Positions 21,948 to 35,300 of a stretch of DNA of 64,000 nucleotides are shown piece after piece. Each line of letters begins with the position of its first letter. Positions within the stretch are counted from its first letter, which is position 1. The notes beneath the pieces are model-generated. The model did no database searches. It saw only the letters and a program-made list of their open reading frames with translations, and was not told the DNA's origin. Source of the stretch: Lunularia cruciata. Lineage: Eukaryota; Streptophyta; Marchantiopsida; Lunulariales; Lunulariaceae. Position numbers and translations under genes: made by a program. The stretch lies in NCBI GenBank assembly GCA_948567375.1, contig OX419757.1:52263665-52327664 (forward strand). The letters run 5' to 3'.

Positions 21948-24059
21948 CCAATTTTTACCGACAATTCATCCACTACTATGCTCATGTAACCGCACCATTG
22001 ACCGATCTTTGGAGAAGAACTCAAGCTTTTAGTAGACCAACAAGTATGAAAAAGCATTTCAAAAATTGAAACATATGGTGTCTTCAAGACCCATTCTCCA
22101 ACCATATGGTCCTCAAGGTAAAACTACCTTGTGTGGTTAATTTTAATGCTTCTAACTTTGCAATGGGAGTTGTGTTGCAACAAGAATTCCCAAATGGGTT
22201 ACATCCCATTGCTTTTGTGTCTTGTAGACTATATACAATAAAAAAGAACTACTCAGCTCAAGATTGAGAACAACTAGCAATGGTATATGCGACCAAGGTA
22301 TGGAAGCATTATCTTTTGGTAAAACAAGTGATCATGCAAACTGATCATAAACCTTTGTTGCACACATAACATTAAGAACACATGAAGAGTCTATATCATT
22401 GGTGGAAGGAACAATTAAAAAGTTTTGATATCAAAATTGAGTATAAACTCGGTCGGTTCCACATAATTCTTGATGCACTATCACGATGACTTGATTTGAA
22501 GTCTCTTCCTCTCATCATAGTGGCAAATATGATGATATCAATTGACTCAAAGTCCAACTTGAGTTTAAGACCACTTTATAGCAAGATCATTTCTTTCAAA
22601 TGGTATAAGGTTATCTTGCAGCATGCAATAAAGAGTACAACACCTTCTCCCTCAAGGAAGACCTTATATTCTATTAGAATCGGATTTATGTTCCAACCAA
22701 AGGTGATCTTTGACTTGTGCGCCTCCAAGAAGCCAATGACTTACCAATCATTGGTCACATGGGTATAGACAAGACCTTGGGTACTCTCTAATGCCCATAA
22801 TGGTGGCCCAATATGACACAAGATGTCCGAGAGTTTGTCCAATTGTGTGAGAATTGCCAATGCAACAAGGCCACCAACCAGAGACCGAGTGGAATCCTTC
22901 AACCACTCCCCATTCTATGTGCTCAATGGGAACATGTGAGCTTAGATCTCATCACGTCTTTGCCCAAGTCAAAGCAAGATCACAAAATGATCGTGGTGTT
23001 TGTGGATAAGCTTAGTAAAAAGATCTATTTGGCACCAAACTTTGATATTATGGATGCTCCAACATTGGCACATATCTACTTCAACATTGTCTTCAACCAT
23101 CATGGATGCCTTGTGTACTCATCTCTAACCGTGATCATTGGAAAATTTTGGCAAACACTCTTTTAGATACTCAGTACCAAGCTTGCTTTGTCCATGGCCT
23201 ATCATCCTCAAATTGATGGACACACTAAATGTGAAAATTGCACCTTGGAATATATGATCCGTGCCTTTGTCAACATCCATTATACCAATTGGGATGAATG
23301 TCTTACAGTTATGGAGTTTGCATACAATAATTCCAAATAGACAAGCACAAGATTCTCTCCTTTCCTCCTCACTTTTGACCAAGATCCACTTGTTCCATAT
23401 TCAATTCTTGTTCCTCTTCCATCTCATGTCCCTCATACTTCTACTTTCTTGACCACCATATCCCAATCCCTCCAACAAGCCAAATCTTATTTCCTTGTTG
23501 CTCTGAATCAACAAAAATAATATGCAAACCACTATCATCATGATCTCATCTTTCAAGTTGATGATAAGGTCATGCTTTCCTTTAGTAACCTACCCCTCCC
23601 ACTTGATACCCAAGTTCATAAACTTGCCCCTAATTGGATAGGACCCTTTAATGTCACCCAAATCATCTCACTTGTTGCTTATCTACTTGCCTTGCCTTGT
23701 CATATGCACATCCATTCTATCTTTCACATTTCCAAGTTGAAACCCTTTGTTATTAACCCATCTTCTTTTTCCTCTTGTGTCCAACCTCCTCCTCTTCCAG
23801 TCCTTATCAATGATCATGAAGAGTACAAAGTTGATCGTATCCTTGCGTGTCGCCACATTCAACAAGGCCGTCAACAACATATGGAGGTACAAGGACCTTT
23901 GGAAAGAATATCCCCTTCATGATGCCACATATGAACCTCTTTCTCATCTCTAAAATGCACAAACAGCCATCCAAGAGTTTGAAGTTTCAATGGCGACAAG
24001 GACATCATCAACTAGCAATGGGAGAATATGTAACAATATGGAGTAGCAATAGGGGAATA

Positions 24060-24418
24060 TGTAACAATATGGAGTTTAACGATGAAGCTAATTAGGGCTA
24101 ACAAAACAACAAATAGTCCAAATTAGCCTAGAATATTCTAGAAATATCAAGCACACTTCTTGGGAAGCTTTTTGAGTAGCTTAGCTTACACGCCAAGTAG
24201 GTAGCTTCTAGAAAGAAGCTTCTTGAGAAGTTTCTTGGTTAACTTGGCTTGCACTCCAAGAAAGTGGCTCAACAAAGCTTCTTGAGAAGCTTCTCAAGAG
24301 CCTTGTATGCTCCCTATAAATACCAAAGCCTAAGCTCATGCTAGGCATTCAAAGTTTCCCAATGTCCCAATGTGATCTTCCATTCTCTTATTTCTCTCCT
24401 TGATCTCGGTCTTTTACA
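24060..24418 (+). repeat. 3' LTR of family 2 copy B
   Basis: It runs from TGTAACAATATGGAG to CTTTTACA. Just before it is a 31-base tandem echo of the LTR start (24029-24059). It contains the same GAAGCTTC-rich units as the 12055-12529 LTR, though fewer, and a good TATA box, CCCTATAAATACC, at about 24312-24324. Confidence 0.8.
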
Positions 24419-26400
24419 TAAGATATCTCAACTATGCAAGTCCTAAAGTCTATAAAGTACTGGAGTATCCTAAGAAATATTACCTAGAGTGATTGCTCTC
24501 CAATGGATTGCACCAACCAATGCTCTTTGTAAAGCAATAGACACATGTTGTCTAAAATATACTACAAGTATGAGAGTGAGAGTGGTACCCCTTGGCATCT
24601 AATATGATAAAATTTTGCACACTCCTTGACAAATGTGTTGAACGCCATGTCCATTGTTCCATATAACTCCAATGCTAGAGGAACAAAGAGGTGACCCCGC
24701 TGCATACTCCTATACTTGGAGACCTTGTGTGTTGTAGCACCACTCACCACCCATCCAAGAGGAAGAGTAATCACTCCATGCAATAGGGTTTGTAACCACA
24801 ACATCTACCATTGTCACTTGATCATCTTAGACCAAGTATAAGTCAGCTTTGACCCTTTGCAATAAATATGAATGCTCCCTCCAAGCAAGGTACCACTCTC
24901 TCGTGTGATAGCAAACACTATATCCTTGATGGCACCATGGTAGCTATCATTTTTCCTCCTTAAGGACACGATGCCATATGGACCGTTGCTGCATCTAATG
25001 TAGAACAACACTCACAAGTGAGTAACAAAGATGCACATGTGTGGACCAAACCTAGGCGGAACCTCATTGTTGTGGAGAAAGTGATTGTTGCAAGTCAAAA
25101 TGCTCTAATGCACGATCAAGCTAGGATCCAAGAGCAGGCACCCTTGCCGGAGCAAGAGCAAAGATGTGCTCTAGTGGACCAAGGAATGGACAAGTCAACT
25201 AAGAGAGAATGTAGCATATGCTGACATCGTCGCTCTATCAAGGAAGACTGCAAACCTATGGTCCAATCTGACGGTAGTGAAGCAAATGATGGAAGGTCAT
25301 CATGTGCCCATAGTAGACCATCTCTCGTTTGCCGTAATAACACATGAAGAGAAAAGGATCCCTCCTCTACCTTGGTCACATAAGTCTCCCAAATTGGCCT
25401 ATCATCAACCACAAAATGGGAGGAAAGTAGGGGTACTGAGAGAGCCCAACTACCAAAAAATGTTATAAGTGTAATCTCCTCCATAGATAATAAGCCTACT
25501 CCTTTGCACAAGATCTATAGATATGACTATCTACAAGCTAAATCCCCCATCACACACTCAAATGTCCTTAGTCCGATGATATTACCAAAGACTCCTATGA
25601 TCCTCTTATCAAAAACTCTCAAATGTGATAGGAAAGTCAAGGAAGGGGAAGCGTGTGGAGAAGGCAAGTCGGTACACAAGCTATACTAGAGGAGAGTATA
25701 CCAAAAGCCTACTTAGGATCTCCTAGTAGAGGAAGGTCATCCACGTAGAGAATATTATCTACAAGGGTAACATGTAAGAAGCATGTGACAAAATCCTCGG
25801 ATCCTACGGGCACTCCAAGAATATGTAGTCTATATGTAGATGTGACACACCCTTCTCGATGCTCAAGGTGGGAAGGGATACCTGAAGGGAGCCATGCTCT
25901 TCACTTTCATACCTTGACTCTCAAGCTCACAAGATATAGCTCGGTAGTCAAGTGATCAAAAGCCTACCTAATCTGATCTATGGGGCACACAATGTGTGCA
26001 TTGTTTGTAAGGGAGGGAAATATGCAACCTGGCATGGCAAAAACAGTAGATAAGAGAGTTATAAAATGAACCATGGAAAACAAAGGCCCCCTAAAGGATC
26101 TCCATGTCGTGTATTGACAACTGACTCCAAGACGGTGACTCCCTCTTGTGACCACTCATGCTCGTAGTAAAGGGAAGTAAGAGAGCCATAGAATAATCAC
26201 ACAAAGGGTATGAGACTCGCCAAGGATCCACTGACTTCGCTAAGCTCTCTAAAGATAGAGGTTATTAAAAACGTTCTCAACCTCCACTTGGAGGACAACC
26301 CGCTCCTTATTGGTATCTAGGAGTGCCATGATGCCTAAGGAAATAGCCTCGCTGCCTGGGGGTGTAGCTACACCAAGCTGATGAAATAAGAAAGACGCTT
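24419..26400. other. Spacer with degraded element-like sequence
   Basis: No intact gene. Short frames on both strands look like remains of an older element, but only the LINE-like scrap at 24562-25011 could be tied to a family. The rest is unidentified. Confidence 0.3.
24562..25011 (-). pseudogene. Possible LINE-type ORF2 C-terminal remnant
   Basis: Minus-strand frames contain DDQVTMVDVVVTNP and, further on, RGHLFVPLALELYGTMDMAF followed by VKECAKF. This pair of blocks (acidic-Val-Asp-Val-Val-Val-Thr, then F-x-P-L-A-x-E-x-Y-G) resembles the restriction-enzyme-like region found at the end of ORFs linked to some non-LTR elements. The blocks are in different frames and carry stops, so it is a fossil. 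The family call is tentative. Confidence 0.35.
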
Positions 26401-29400
26401 TGCGGGAACTCAAGTTTAGTAACAGTCAGAATCATCGCTAGACAAGAGGTGCAGACCTATCCAGAATTCTCTACCTCCATCATAATTTCGTCCAAAGTTC
26501 AGATAATGCATTTGCGTAGGATAAGAAGAAGGATGGGAAAACAAGGATAAAACATAAGAGATAAAATGGGCCGCTGAGCCCCAATAGTATATCGGTAAGA
26601 GATTTCGTCCAAAGTTCTACAATTTCTGATACACATGTGCAAGAATCGTTCCCTGATGATCTTTGGAGAGTTCAAAATGTTCATCGAGTTTCTGCCGACC
26701 AGGTACCTGGGAAGGTGTCAGTCGCATGCGGAAGACTCTCTCTTTGAACCTGAAATTGACTGCCCCTCGCGACTGTAGTCAGGGGAGTCAGGGTACTCCT
26801 TCCGATCTGCTATGCATTGGTAAGGGATATGGCACATAGGTCTACCAGCTGTATCAGGCTGTGTTTAGTATCTTCCCGGAAGCAGTGTCCTTCCTTACTG
26901 GCGTTAGCTCTGCAGCTTAGTTCCTATCATTGAGGGCAGTTCCTGTCAATGAACAGTTATGAAGATGTTCGACATGATCTCGGGACGGTCAGGAAGCGTA
27001 CAGTCATCGGAAACTAACTACACAACTGTACATCACGCGATTATTTTATTCATGAAATTCACATCCTCATTTCGTTCTACAGCTGTGAAGAGATCGGTGT
27101 CGCATTCATGTGATGGAGCAGAGATGTCGTAGTGCCTGGAGCTCAAGCATCTCAAGAGAAATGCAACCGACATGGAAATCCGAGAAGTCACATGAAAACC
27201 TAGATTGTGAGGGCTGGACATTCAAATCGATAGTCAGCTCCACGAAGAGAATCAACCGACATGATGTAATGAGAAGTACAGAGAGGATCCAAAAATCGCT
27301 TTTACTGTAAGGTTTCGTTGAAGACTACCGAAATTAGGCTCACGAACGACCATAGGGGAAACTGGACTTACTACTGTATCTGGTGGACTTATGGAACCAC
27401 GTTAGTTCCACCACTTTGCATGAAGTGAAGGAAACCCTGCTTATCCACATGCACGAACATGGGGCATAAGATAAGCTTTGTCATTACTACTAGGAAATGC
27501 CCTTGTGATGTAGCATGCAACAGGTTATGGAAGGGAGGGGCTGAAACCTGCATGAACTGCCGAACGAGCAGGAAAAGGAATCGGAAATGCCGACAGGCTG
27601 CGTAACTTGAGAGGTTTTCAAATCACTGCTGTACTAGTCATTTGAGACGTTAATGGGTGCCAAGAAGAGGACGATATGAGAGGAAATCAGGATATCCGAA
27701 TGGGAAAATTCGGAGTAGTAAACTTTATTATTGATGAGATGTGGGTTAGCGAGCAGTTGTTCGAGATGGGAACTTTAAATAGACCTCCCAGGTGGTAAAC
27801 TCTGGATGGAGGAACTGTAATTATAATGCAATTCAAACGAAATAAGTCACCCTAAACTGGTTATCGGGCCGGAATCTTTAATGAGATAGTGATAGCAACT
27901 GCTGTAAAGTTACAGTGTCATTGAACCTCATGTGTAACATTGAAGTTTATTGTCGAGTTGATGGCTTTTAGTATTCAGACCTCATCGAAATCCAGTTTAG
28001 CTCTTAGGTATCTTAAGAGTAGTGAGACCATTAGTTCGTTCAGCTCTTATTTGCCGATGTTAAGAATAGATAGACCAGCCAATGAGAAAGATTAAAAAAA
28101 CTGTAAAGAGCTGAGCGGGAAACTCTATAGCACAAGTTATAAATTCTGCGACAGTAAGAAGATAATTATGTATATTAAGACACGAGAGTCGTTATGTGAA
28201 CACCAATAACAACTGATAATTTCTTGTTAAGCGATTTAAGTGATACACGCATAAACGGGAAGAATATGCTTGTGCAACTTCCGCCGGCATTTCCGGAAGG
28301 ATCTTTGGGTGACGACCAAGTCTAGCACATCAGACAATATGTTAAGGCACGGTCAGTGCAAGGATGGATCTGACGAGAATCCAGACTCTACTTGGAGTTC
28401 TTACAGTTGGCTCTATGCCTACTAACGAAAATTTCGTGCTCGCATGGTTTCCCTTGATATCTTTCAATACACCTCTTAACTCTAATGGGTAGTGAGAATG
28501 CTCACTATGTCTGAATTTTAAACCTCAACAGACCAACGATCTGAGGTCTTATCACTTCAACCTTCCGAGTATCATGGCATGAAGGTCAGCAATACATAGC
28601 ATGGTATTGATATTGACAAACAAGTTGCATGTCTTCAACAACCAACTTGAAGGGTCGAGAAGAAATTCTCCCATTGTGAGATTAGTTGAGAATAAACATG
28701 AATAAAGCAAGATACTAGAGTATGAAGTCTGAGAATGAGATCATAATTTGAAAAGATCATATCTGGACATATATGTCACCAAGGAGCACCAATCGTCTCA
28801 AAAGAAATAATGAGTACCAACTTCTACAAATGGTCCTCCAGAAAATTAGTCGGGTGGTACTAGAAACAGCGACAAATAGTCTTTCTATGTCGCAAACTCA
28901 GTCGAATCAGGAGTTCTGCAACTTAACTACCTCTATGTTCAAACGATTGGATAGAGCTGAATCTCAAGTCCGCGCGGATGTAATCTTTAAAGATATAGCC
29001 ATATAGTGTACTGCGGAGTTTTCCAAACAAAGTGGATCTTATCCGACTCGGTGACTCTCTCGAATAGGAACTCGCAAGAGTTTGTTATTTTCAGCAGATT
29101 GCACGTATCATTTGATGTAGCCCACACAAACAAGATATGCTTCAAAATAATGTCGGTAGAATATACACAAAGAGCAAATCTTGTCAATTAGAAGGTGGAA
29201 AATTGGCCTGGATTTGACAAACTCTTCAAGTTGATCCATGCGGAACTGATTGGATCCTTAGATGGCTCGAAAATATGCATCACCTTTTTGGAAGATAGAT
29301 ATCTTCCAATTGGGTGATTTGCTTCAACAGTACTGTACCAGCTGCCACTACAGTTTCCGGCCCCACCAATTATTGGTAGTAGATTGACAATATCCCTGGT

Positions 29401-31045
29401 TTGCTTGATCACAAGAGGGAAAACAATGATGAAACCGTGAGACATGAGGATTCAGCGGAATTTGGTCCCTACTGAAAGTCAGAGAAGTGTCACAATATCC
29501 TGCAGAATTGTTGCTGATTTTTGGTACAAGTTTGTCTATGATCCGATCTTCCTTTATGACCTGCCAAACCATAGATTCTCTTATCTTACTATTGAACACT
29601 AACTTTTGTATTGCTGTCTACAGTGGATCCCATCGCAGTGAGTACAAGGAGACACAGAAAAACCAGAACTATGGAATTGTCAACTTGTTCCATGTGTGGC
29701 TGAGTTGTGGATATGTGTACGCTCCTTCTTGTTCATGGTACTCATTTTGCCGCCATCATCCCAATCCAATCCTAGAGTCCAAGTCAGGGCTATGAAACAC
29801 GAGGTAGAGATGCAACTTCTGATGACTGTTCAAACCTCAAAATCAATAACGAGTCGAAATAAGGGGTCGGGTCGGAAACGCGGCACCAGCTAATGTAGAC
29901 TATATCATTGTTCGGGTCTAAGACCTGTGAACATCATAACCAATCCCGTTACCTTAGGCTACTAACTTGAACTCGAAGTTGTCAATGAGCTCAGGCTAGG
30001 GAGCTACAGAGGCTTTTTGAGTAGGAGGAACCTGATGAAAATCGGCAATCGCTAGACTGCAGATGACAGTCCTTTTCCCGTCCATCTCATGTCTTTTTTA
30101 ATGGTCAAATTCTTCCCCCAGGTTGCCCATGTCGCATCAAACGAGGTCGGGTTTCTTGAACGAATCAAATTTTAACAGTACTGTAAAGCACAGGGAACGT
30201 ATGTGGTCGATGAAGGCAAGAGCCATGCGAGACCGATAAAGGTGGAAACTCATCCCACGAGACTCATCCCGCTTTCAGATCACAACTACCAAATTGAGAC
30301 AAATTTGGCAAGTTGGACCTGTGGACTCTGAGTCAGCCCCAATTGACACTGGCTGGGGTGGGTCCGACCTCGTTCTCATCCTCTGTCGTTACCCGGGGTG
30401 CCATGAGTCTCATAACCTCATATTAAACCACAAGGACGTCAAACTGGAAATGCTTCCATTACTGCTGAGCAAAAACAGCTGCCACTCTACTCCACTCCCA
30501 TGTTTGCATACAAAGCCCAGTGAATGGCTGTCTCACATCAAAGTGCAATCCCTTCAACCCTCAGATGGTACAGGGATAGGCTTTTGGTGTTGTCACACAA
30601 ACAGAACTTCTTTCTTAACAAAATAGCTGTTGGAAATTGAGATGAATCGAAGTCACATACCGTACATACTGGAACTCAACAAGGACGAGGTGTTCGCTTC
30701 TCTACTACTGCCCTGCTAACGGCGTACCAACGAGTTGACGACCTGAACGGACCATACAACAATAAATGTTTACTTTCAAGCCATCCATTCAAACTGTACG
30801 CTCCTTCAGTGCAGATTGTGGAAGACAGACAAGCAGTCAGAGGCTCTGACTTTACTGCCGCTCGCGCGACTCTTCGATCACAGACTGATCTCTGTTTCAC
30901 TCTGGCTGTGCACGGAGCCTTTACTCACGAAGAAATTACGAATCATACACTCTCACCCACCCAATTAAGATTGATTATCTCGAGTAGAGCGAGCAATAGA
31001 AGGTCGACCTGTTCAGTAAGTGCGTGTTCACAACCGTGTGCCCCG
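26401..31045. other. Long spacer without a recognised gene
   Basis: Only short open frames on both strands, none with a recognisable motif, splice context or sustained coding bias. The stretch 26700-30600 has mixed composition and could include very old element remains or untranslated sequence. Confidence 0.4.
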
Positions 31046-31049
31046 CTGT

Positions 31050-31217
31050 ATGACGATGGCGAAGACGGTCCAGACGTTCGACTCCGCGTCGTCGTTACTT
31101 GCGGGGGAGAAATATTATGAACTGCGGCGTCTGTACATCAAACTCAATTTAGAAATTTCCGGTTTATTGCCGCATATATTTTACTTCTGTACCGGAACGG
31201 AATGTCCCAAGTACAAG
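31050..31217 (+). CDS. Candidate first exon of an unknown gene
   Basis: A 56-codon open stretch begins MTMAKTVQTFDSASSLLAGE and ends ...CTGTECPKYK, just before a good donor site, AAG|GTAAGG, at 31218. It is GC-rich and codon-biased compared with the AT-rich sequence that follows at once. It contains an YELRRLYIKLNLEISGLLPH helix-like segment and two Cys near the end. I do not recognise the protein, and no convincing downstream exon was found; the next 600 bases are AT-rich and then hold an organelle-type fragment. It may be the 5' end of a gene cut short by insertion, or chance. Confidence 0.35.
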
Positions 31218-31854
31218 GTAAGGTGGTGTAGATCAGTCTGATACTTGATGAATTTGGTTGCGCGGTTTAAACGCTGATTTAGAGGTTGTAAATAAATAAA
31301 TAAATATATATTTATAAATATAAAGAGCTGATATACAAGCAATTAGATTAAATGCTGTGAGTGTGTACATATGTAACGAAATATATTATGTAAAATTAAA
31401 CTATCTAAATGAATTAGCAACCTAAAACTCTAAAGTCATCCTTCATCCTTAAAACCATCCTCCATGTGTTCTACGTGGTCGCCTTTTAAACTCTAAAATA
31501 TAAATGGATTTGGAGAATTACATTAACATGATTATCCTTTGTGTCCTATAAGAGAGAATTGATAACTGCTCTATTTTAATATTCCGTTTGTAAACAAGAT
31601 TGCAATTATGATAGAACGGACCTCAGACTGTATTTTAGAAAACCTCAAAATCCAATCTATACAATAACAAGGAGTGTAGCTACAAGGTGAGAGTGTATAG
31701 GACATGACTCTATATACCGGGAATCAATCCATCAGGGAGAAATACTCTAGATAAGTTACAAAACATATTAGAATAAAATTTTACCAAATCTAATTTAATC
31801 AATTTAAGTTTACCGTCTCTAAATATTTCAGTTCATCAGGGCGTATTACGGTTT

Positions 31855-32160
31855 TTCACGGATGAGGTTGCAGCGAGCAATTGATTTTAAACGAAGCACT
31901 TCGTCCCAAACCAAATGGAGATCCACGTCCCTTCGGGGTATACCATCTCCACGCGATGAAGTTGTACAAGAAGCTACAGGGGCAATTATGAAAACCTTTG
32001 CCCCCTAATCATGGGGTCCGTCCAAGCACCGCACTGAGAGAAATAAGAAGCAATGGAAGCGAGTAAACTGGGCGATCGAAGGCGACATCAAAGGATACTT
32101 TTACAATATCCACCACCACAAACTAGCGTCGTTGCTCGATGCGGAACTTCGAGACCCATA
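31855..32160 (+). pseudogene. Group II intron reverse transcriptase/maturase fragment (mitochondrial type)
   Basis: Frames on the + strand give PKPNGDPRPFG, then GIPSPRDEVVQE, then WAIEGDIKGYFYNIHHHKLA (about 32068-32127) and SLLDAELRDP. These match, in order, the RT0-RT2 blocks of group II intron-encoded proteins (PK.NG..RPLGIP..RDK..Q; IEGDIKGFFDNIDH..L..LL). Such ORFs occur in plant mitochondrial introns, so this is probably a nuclear copy of mitochondrial DNA. The blocks sit in more than one frame, with a stop between, and no intron RNA domains V/VI were recognised. Not functional. Confidence 0.75.
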
Positions 32161-32235
32161 GCTTTACAACGGACATATCACGGAGAATTAATTTAATTTT
32201 AATCGATTCTATTATAAGTACATATATTGCAAGAA

Positions 32236-32341
32236 GGCGACGGCGGAGGAAAAACGAAGGATGGGAAGACCCCATCAAGCCATACAAGGGACAGACAAAA
32301 ATCAAGGTAACATGGGGCTAAACCCCAATAGAGTCTATATG
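32236..32341 (+). repeat. Dispersed repeat, copy 1
   Basis: About 105 bases (AAGGCGACGGCGGAGG ... GGGGCTAAACCCCAATAGAG) nearly match 60053-60158, which lies inside the last intron of the UGT gene. The first 35 bases also recur at about 32925-32960. The family is unknown. It follows the group II intron scrap after about 75 bases and could share its origin, but the UGT copy has no such neighbour. Confidence 0.65.
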
Positions 32342-35300
32342 AGAAACATATAATGCATTGGTAGTTGATAACAAGTAATATAAAAATTTATATCAAAAGA
32401 TACACTTTCCCTAAAGGGAATAATTTGGAGGAATTTATCTATACTTATTCGTTTTATTCATACTTATTCATCCTTATGGAAAAAATTAAATTTATTCTAG
32501 ATAAAATTTTTGTTATTTTAATTGGTCATTGGATACAATAAATTTCATTTTCTTATTAATTTTCATATCATTTTATTTTTCAATAATTTGAATTATTTTT
32601 CTTTCTATTCATTCCGAAATTATCATCAAGAGGAATGGATATTTAAATAGAGAAATCTGAAGAAATTGAATTTTAAATGGATGAAAGAAATATTAAAATT
32701 ACAACTTAATTTAAATTTTAAGATCTAAAGATAATAATTTATCAGAATTTACCGTCCAATAAACTAGGTAAAATTCTTGTGGTGATTAAATTCTTATCTA
32801 TGATTCTTTTGATTCAAAAAATACTATGAAATTTATATTATACAAAGCATATAAAGTAAGATATTAATGTTCAACAGGAATTGATTGATAGCATAATAAA
32901 GCCTGCATATCATGCTAATGGAAAAAAGGCGATCGCGTAAAGAACACGAAGGATGCTAAAAGATAAAAAGAGCATATTCAGTTCCATTTTGATAAAAGCA
33001 TTCCTGGTTATTTGCATGGAGTATTGTTTTCTATAATTGTTCATGTATGGACTTTGATCATTGTATTCATTTTCAAATATTAATTATATACAAGTACGAT
33101 TAATGAAATTAGTATTAAATTAATATTTAAATAAAATTAATTAAAAATTAAAAATTTGAAATAATCTTTTATTTTCTCATAGAGTCCAATTTGAAATTGG
33201 ATTTTGAAATATGTGAGGCTCTATAATTAACTATTCTATATATTAATGTAATATTTATGAATATCATTTATTTGAATCTATTTCTTATATTGGATTAGAA
33301 TTTTCTTACAAAGGAGTATTTATGTGTGTGTATAAAAATATAGCTTGTTTCAAATTCAATCAAGAACAACATTAAAAATAAAAATTTCATTTTATTCTGT
33401 TTATTTTAAATATATTTATTGATAATAGTCCATGGTAAAATTAGATAAACTTATTTTATTATTTTAAATGATATCTCAAATAAAAGGAAAACATGTAATT
33501 ACAAAAAGGACTCCTCTATTAGAAAACTGGAATTGTACAACTTTATAGATATATCAATAATTACTTTATCAAAGGAATATAAGATGGATATTTGCAGACA
33601 AACTTAGAAAGGCAAACCTTCCACGATCTCTTTCCATTTCACTAAAATTGCAATGGTTTAAATAATTCATGGCTTAAATCTCATTTCTTCCTAAAGTTGT
33701 AGCTATAGGAGGGTCTGATTTTAGTATAGCATAGATAAAGCAATATATCTTAATAGGGAGCAGAGTTTTTAATGGTCATCTTGTTACTTGGTTGGCTTTT
33801 ATATTAGGGTTATCCCTTTGTCCTTAAATCTGTTGTAATAAAATAAGTTGGAGATTTTAAGTTGTATGAATTTATTTTTTATTTGTAGTTCTATCTACTT
33901 ATGGCTTAAGATGAGTTTTACTTTTATTACCGTCTTTCTATTCGAACATCTTTTATCTCTAAACTCTACTATATAGATATCAATAAACTCATACATTCTC
34001 ATACACATATTAAGACATTAATTGGTATTCCTAACGTCAATAAGAATAAATTAATACTTCTTTGTAAAAGGAGAGCTTGTCACAGTAAATGAATTTGTTC
34101 TCATATTTCTTCTAGCACACTTAGCATCCAAAATGATTTGCTTATTTCTAACAAAGTCTGTCTTGAAGGAAAAGGGACGTTGAAGCTCAGCTATACATTT
34201 TTCTTGTAATTGAGGACTTTGGAAATGTTTTAAAGGTAACCATTGCAATATATCTACCGTTCTGATTATCCTGTAACTACCGAATAACTGTACATGCAGG
34301 GTTCATTTGATACTTATTTATAAATATTATCGTGCGTGTTTTAGGTGAGGAGGCAATTATATGATGTTCTTAGAGATGCCAAGTAATCATTATATATCAA
34401 GCGATTCTATCTTTTATCCTTTACTTGTGATTTTAGTTATTGTGAAACCTTTTTATCTGCCAAATTAAATATTCCTTATCTTAGATACTCATCTCTGGGT
34501 ACAATATCTGGAAGGGAATTCCCTTTGTGACTTCTCACTTGCACCATACTTTGGATCCGGATCTACAACTAGAACTCAAGTTAAGTCAAATCGAGGATTT
34601 AAGATGATAACACGTAATTGAATCAACTCGTGATCAAATGATGGCTGTGAATTGACAGCGACGAAGTAGTTGGCAAAAGCCGAATTTTACAGCTGTCTTT
34701 CAAATATAACTTTCCATATCCACTCGATAAGGTAGCTTTCCCACCAGCAAACCTCGCGTTCTTTTCCAACAGTTGTGGACCCTCCTAAAGGGACCCTTCT
34801 TCCGAAACCTCGCTTTAAATGCCCTGATTAAAAAATGTTACTTTTCTCCAATCAGTACAAAACACCATTCAATAGGTGAGAGTAACTCTTGTTAGAGTAC
34901 AACTTAGAGTAACTCTGTTGTAAATTTTTTATAAGATACGCTGATAACAAGTTTACACTTCCCAATCAGTATAAAGACCATCCAATACGAGTCAACTTCT
35001 GTTTGAAGTATCAGACAGCCAAGACAGGTGAGAGGAACTCCTGTTGTAAAACGTACATCGTTTGAGATGAAGTGATAGGTCTAAAGCTCAGTTTCTGAAC
35101 TAAGATCAAGCGTGAAACATGGATCTAAGGGTAAGACTAATACTAAGACTTTTGTCGTTCGTATGGGCTGCGGGCTTCTCATACTTCATGAAGTATAATC
35201 AGCGGTTTGAGCTGACTAGCAAGAAAGAGCAGAAAGTAATGTGCTACTGAGCTTGGACAATATTCTTTATAGTGAGGCGTTTATTGAATTGGAGTTTCAA

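Larger units (their letters stand above)
19000..24418 (+). mobile_element. Family 2 Ty3/gypsy chromovirus, copy B
   Basis: This is a long but broken chromovirus. Order: gag-like start (about 19000-19900), protease-like region (about 20080-20300), RT (YFSKLDLSRSYWQI near 20958; FLDDILIYSK near 21160), an inserted 535-bp segment, RNase H (MGVVLQQEF near 22160), integrase (MGIDKT; EHVSLDLITSLPKSKQD near 22930), and a chromodomain-like end (EEYKVDRILACRHIQQGRQ, then LWKEYPLHDATYEPL, 23815-23945). The 3' LTR is 24060-24418. No 5' LTR was found, so the left edge is approximate. It carries many inactivating changes. Copy A (1-518 plus 11156-12529) is its relative. Confidence 0.8.

Noticed and set aside
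30294-30626. Plus-strand open frame of 110 codons as a gene
   Set aside because: No family recognised and no promoter or splice support; chance length is possible.
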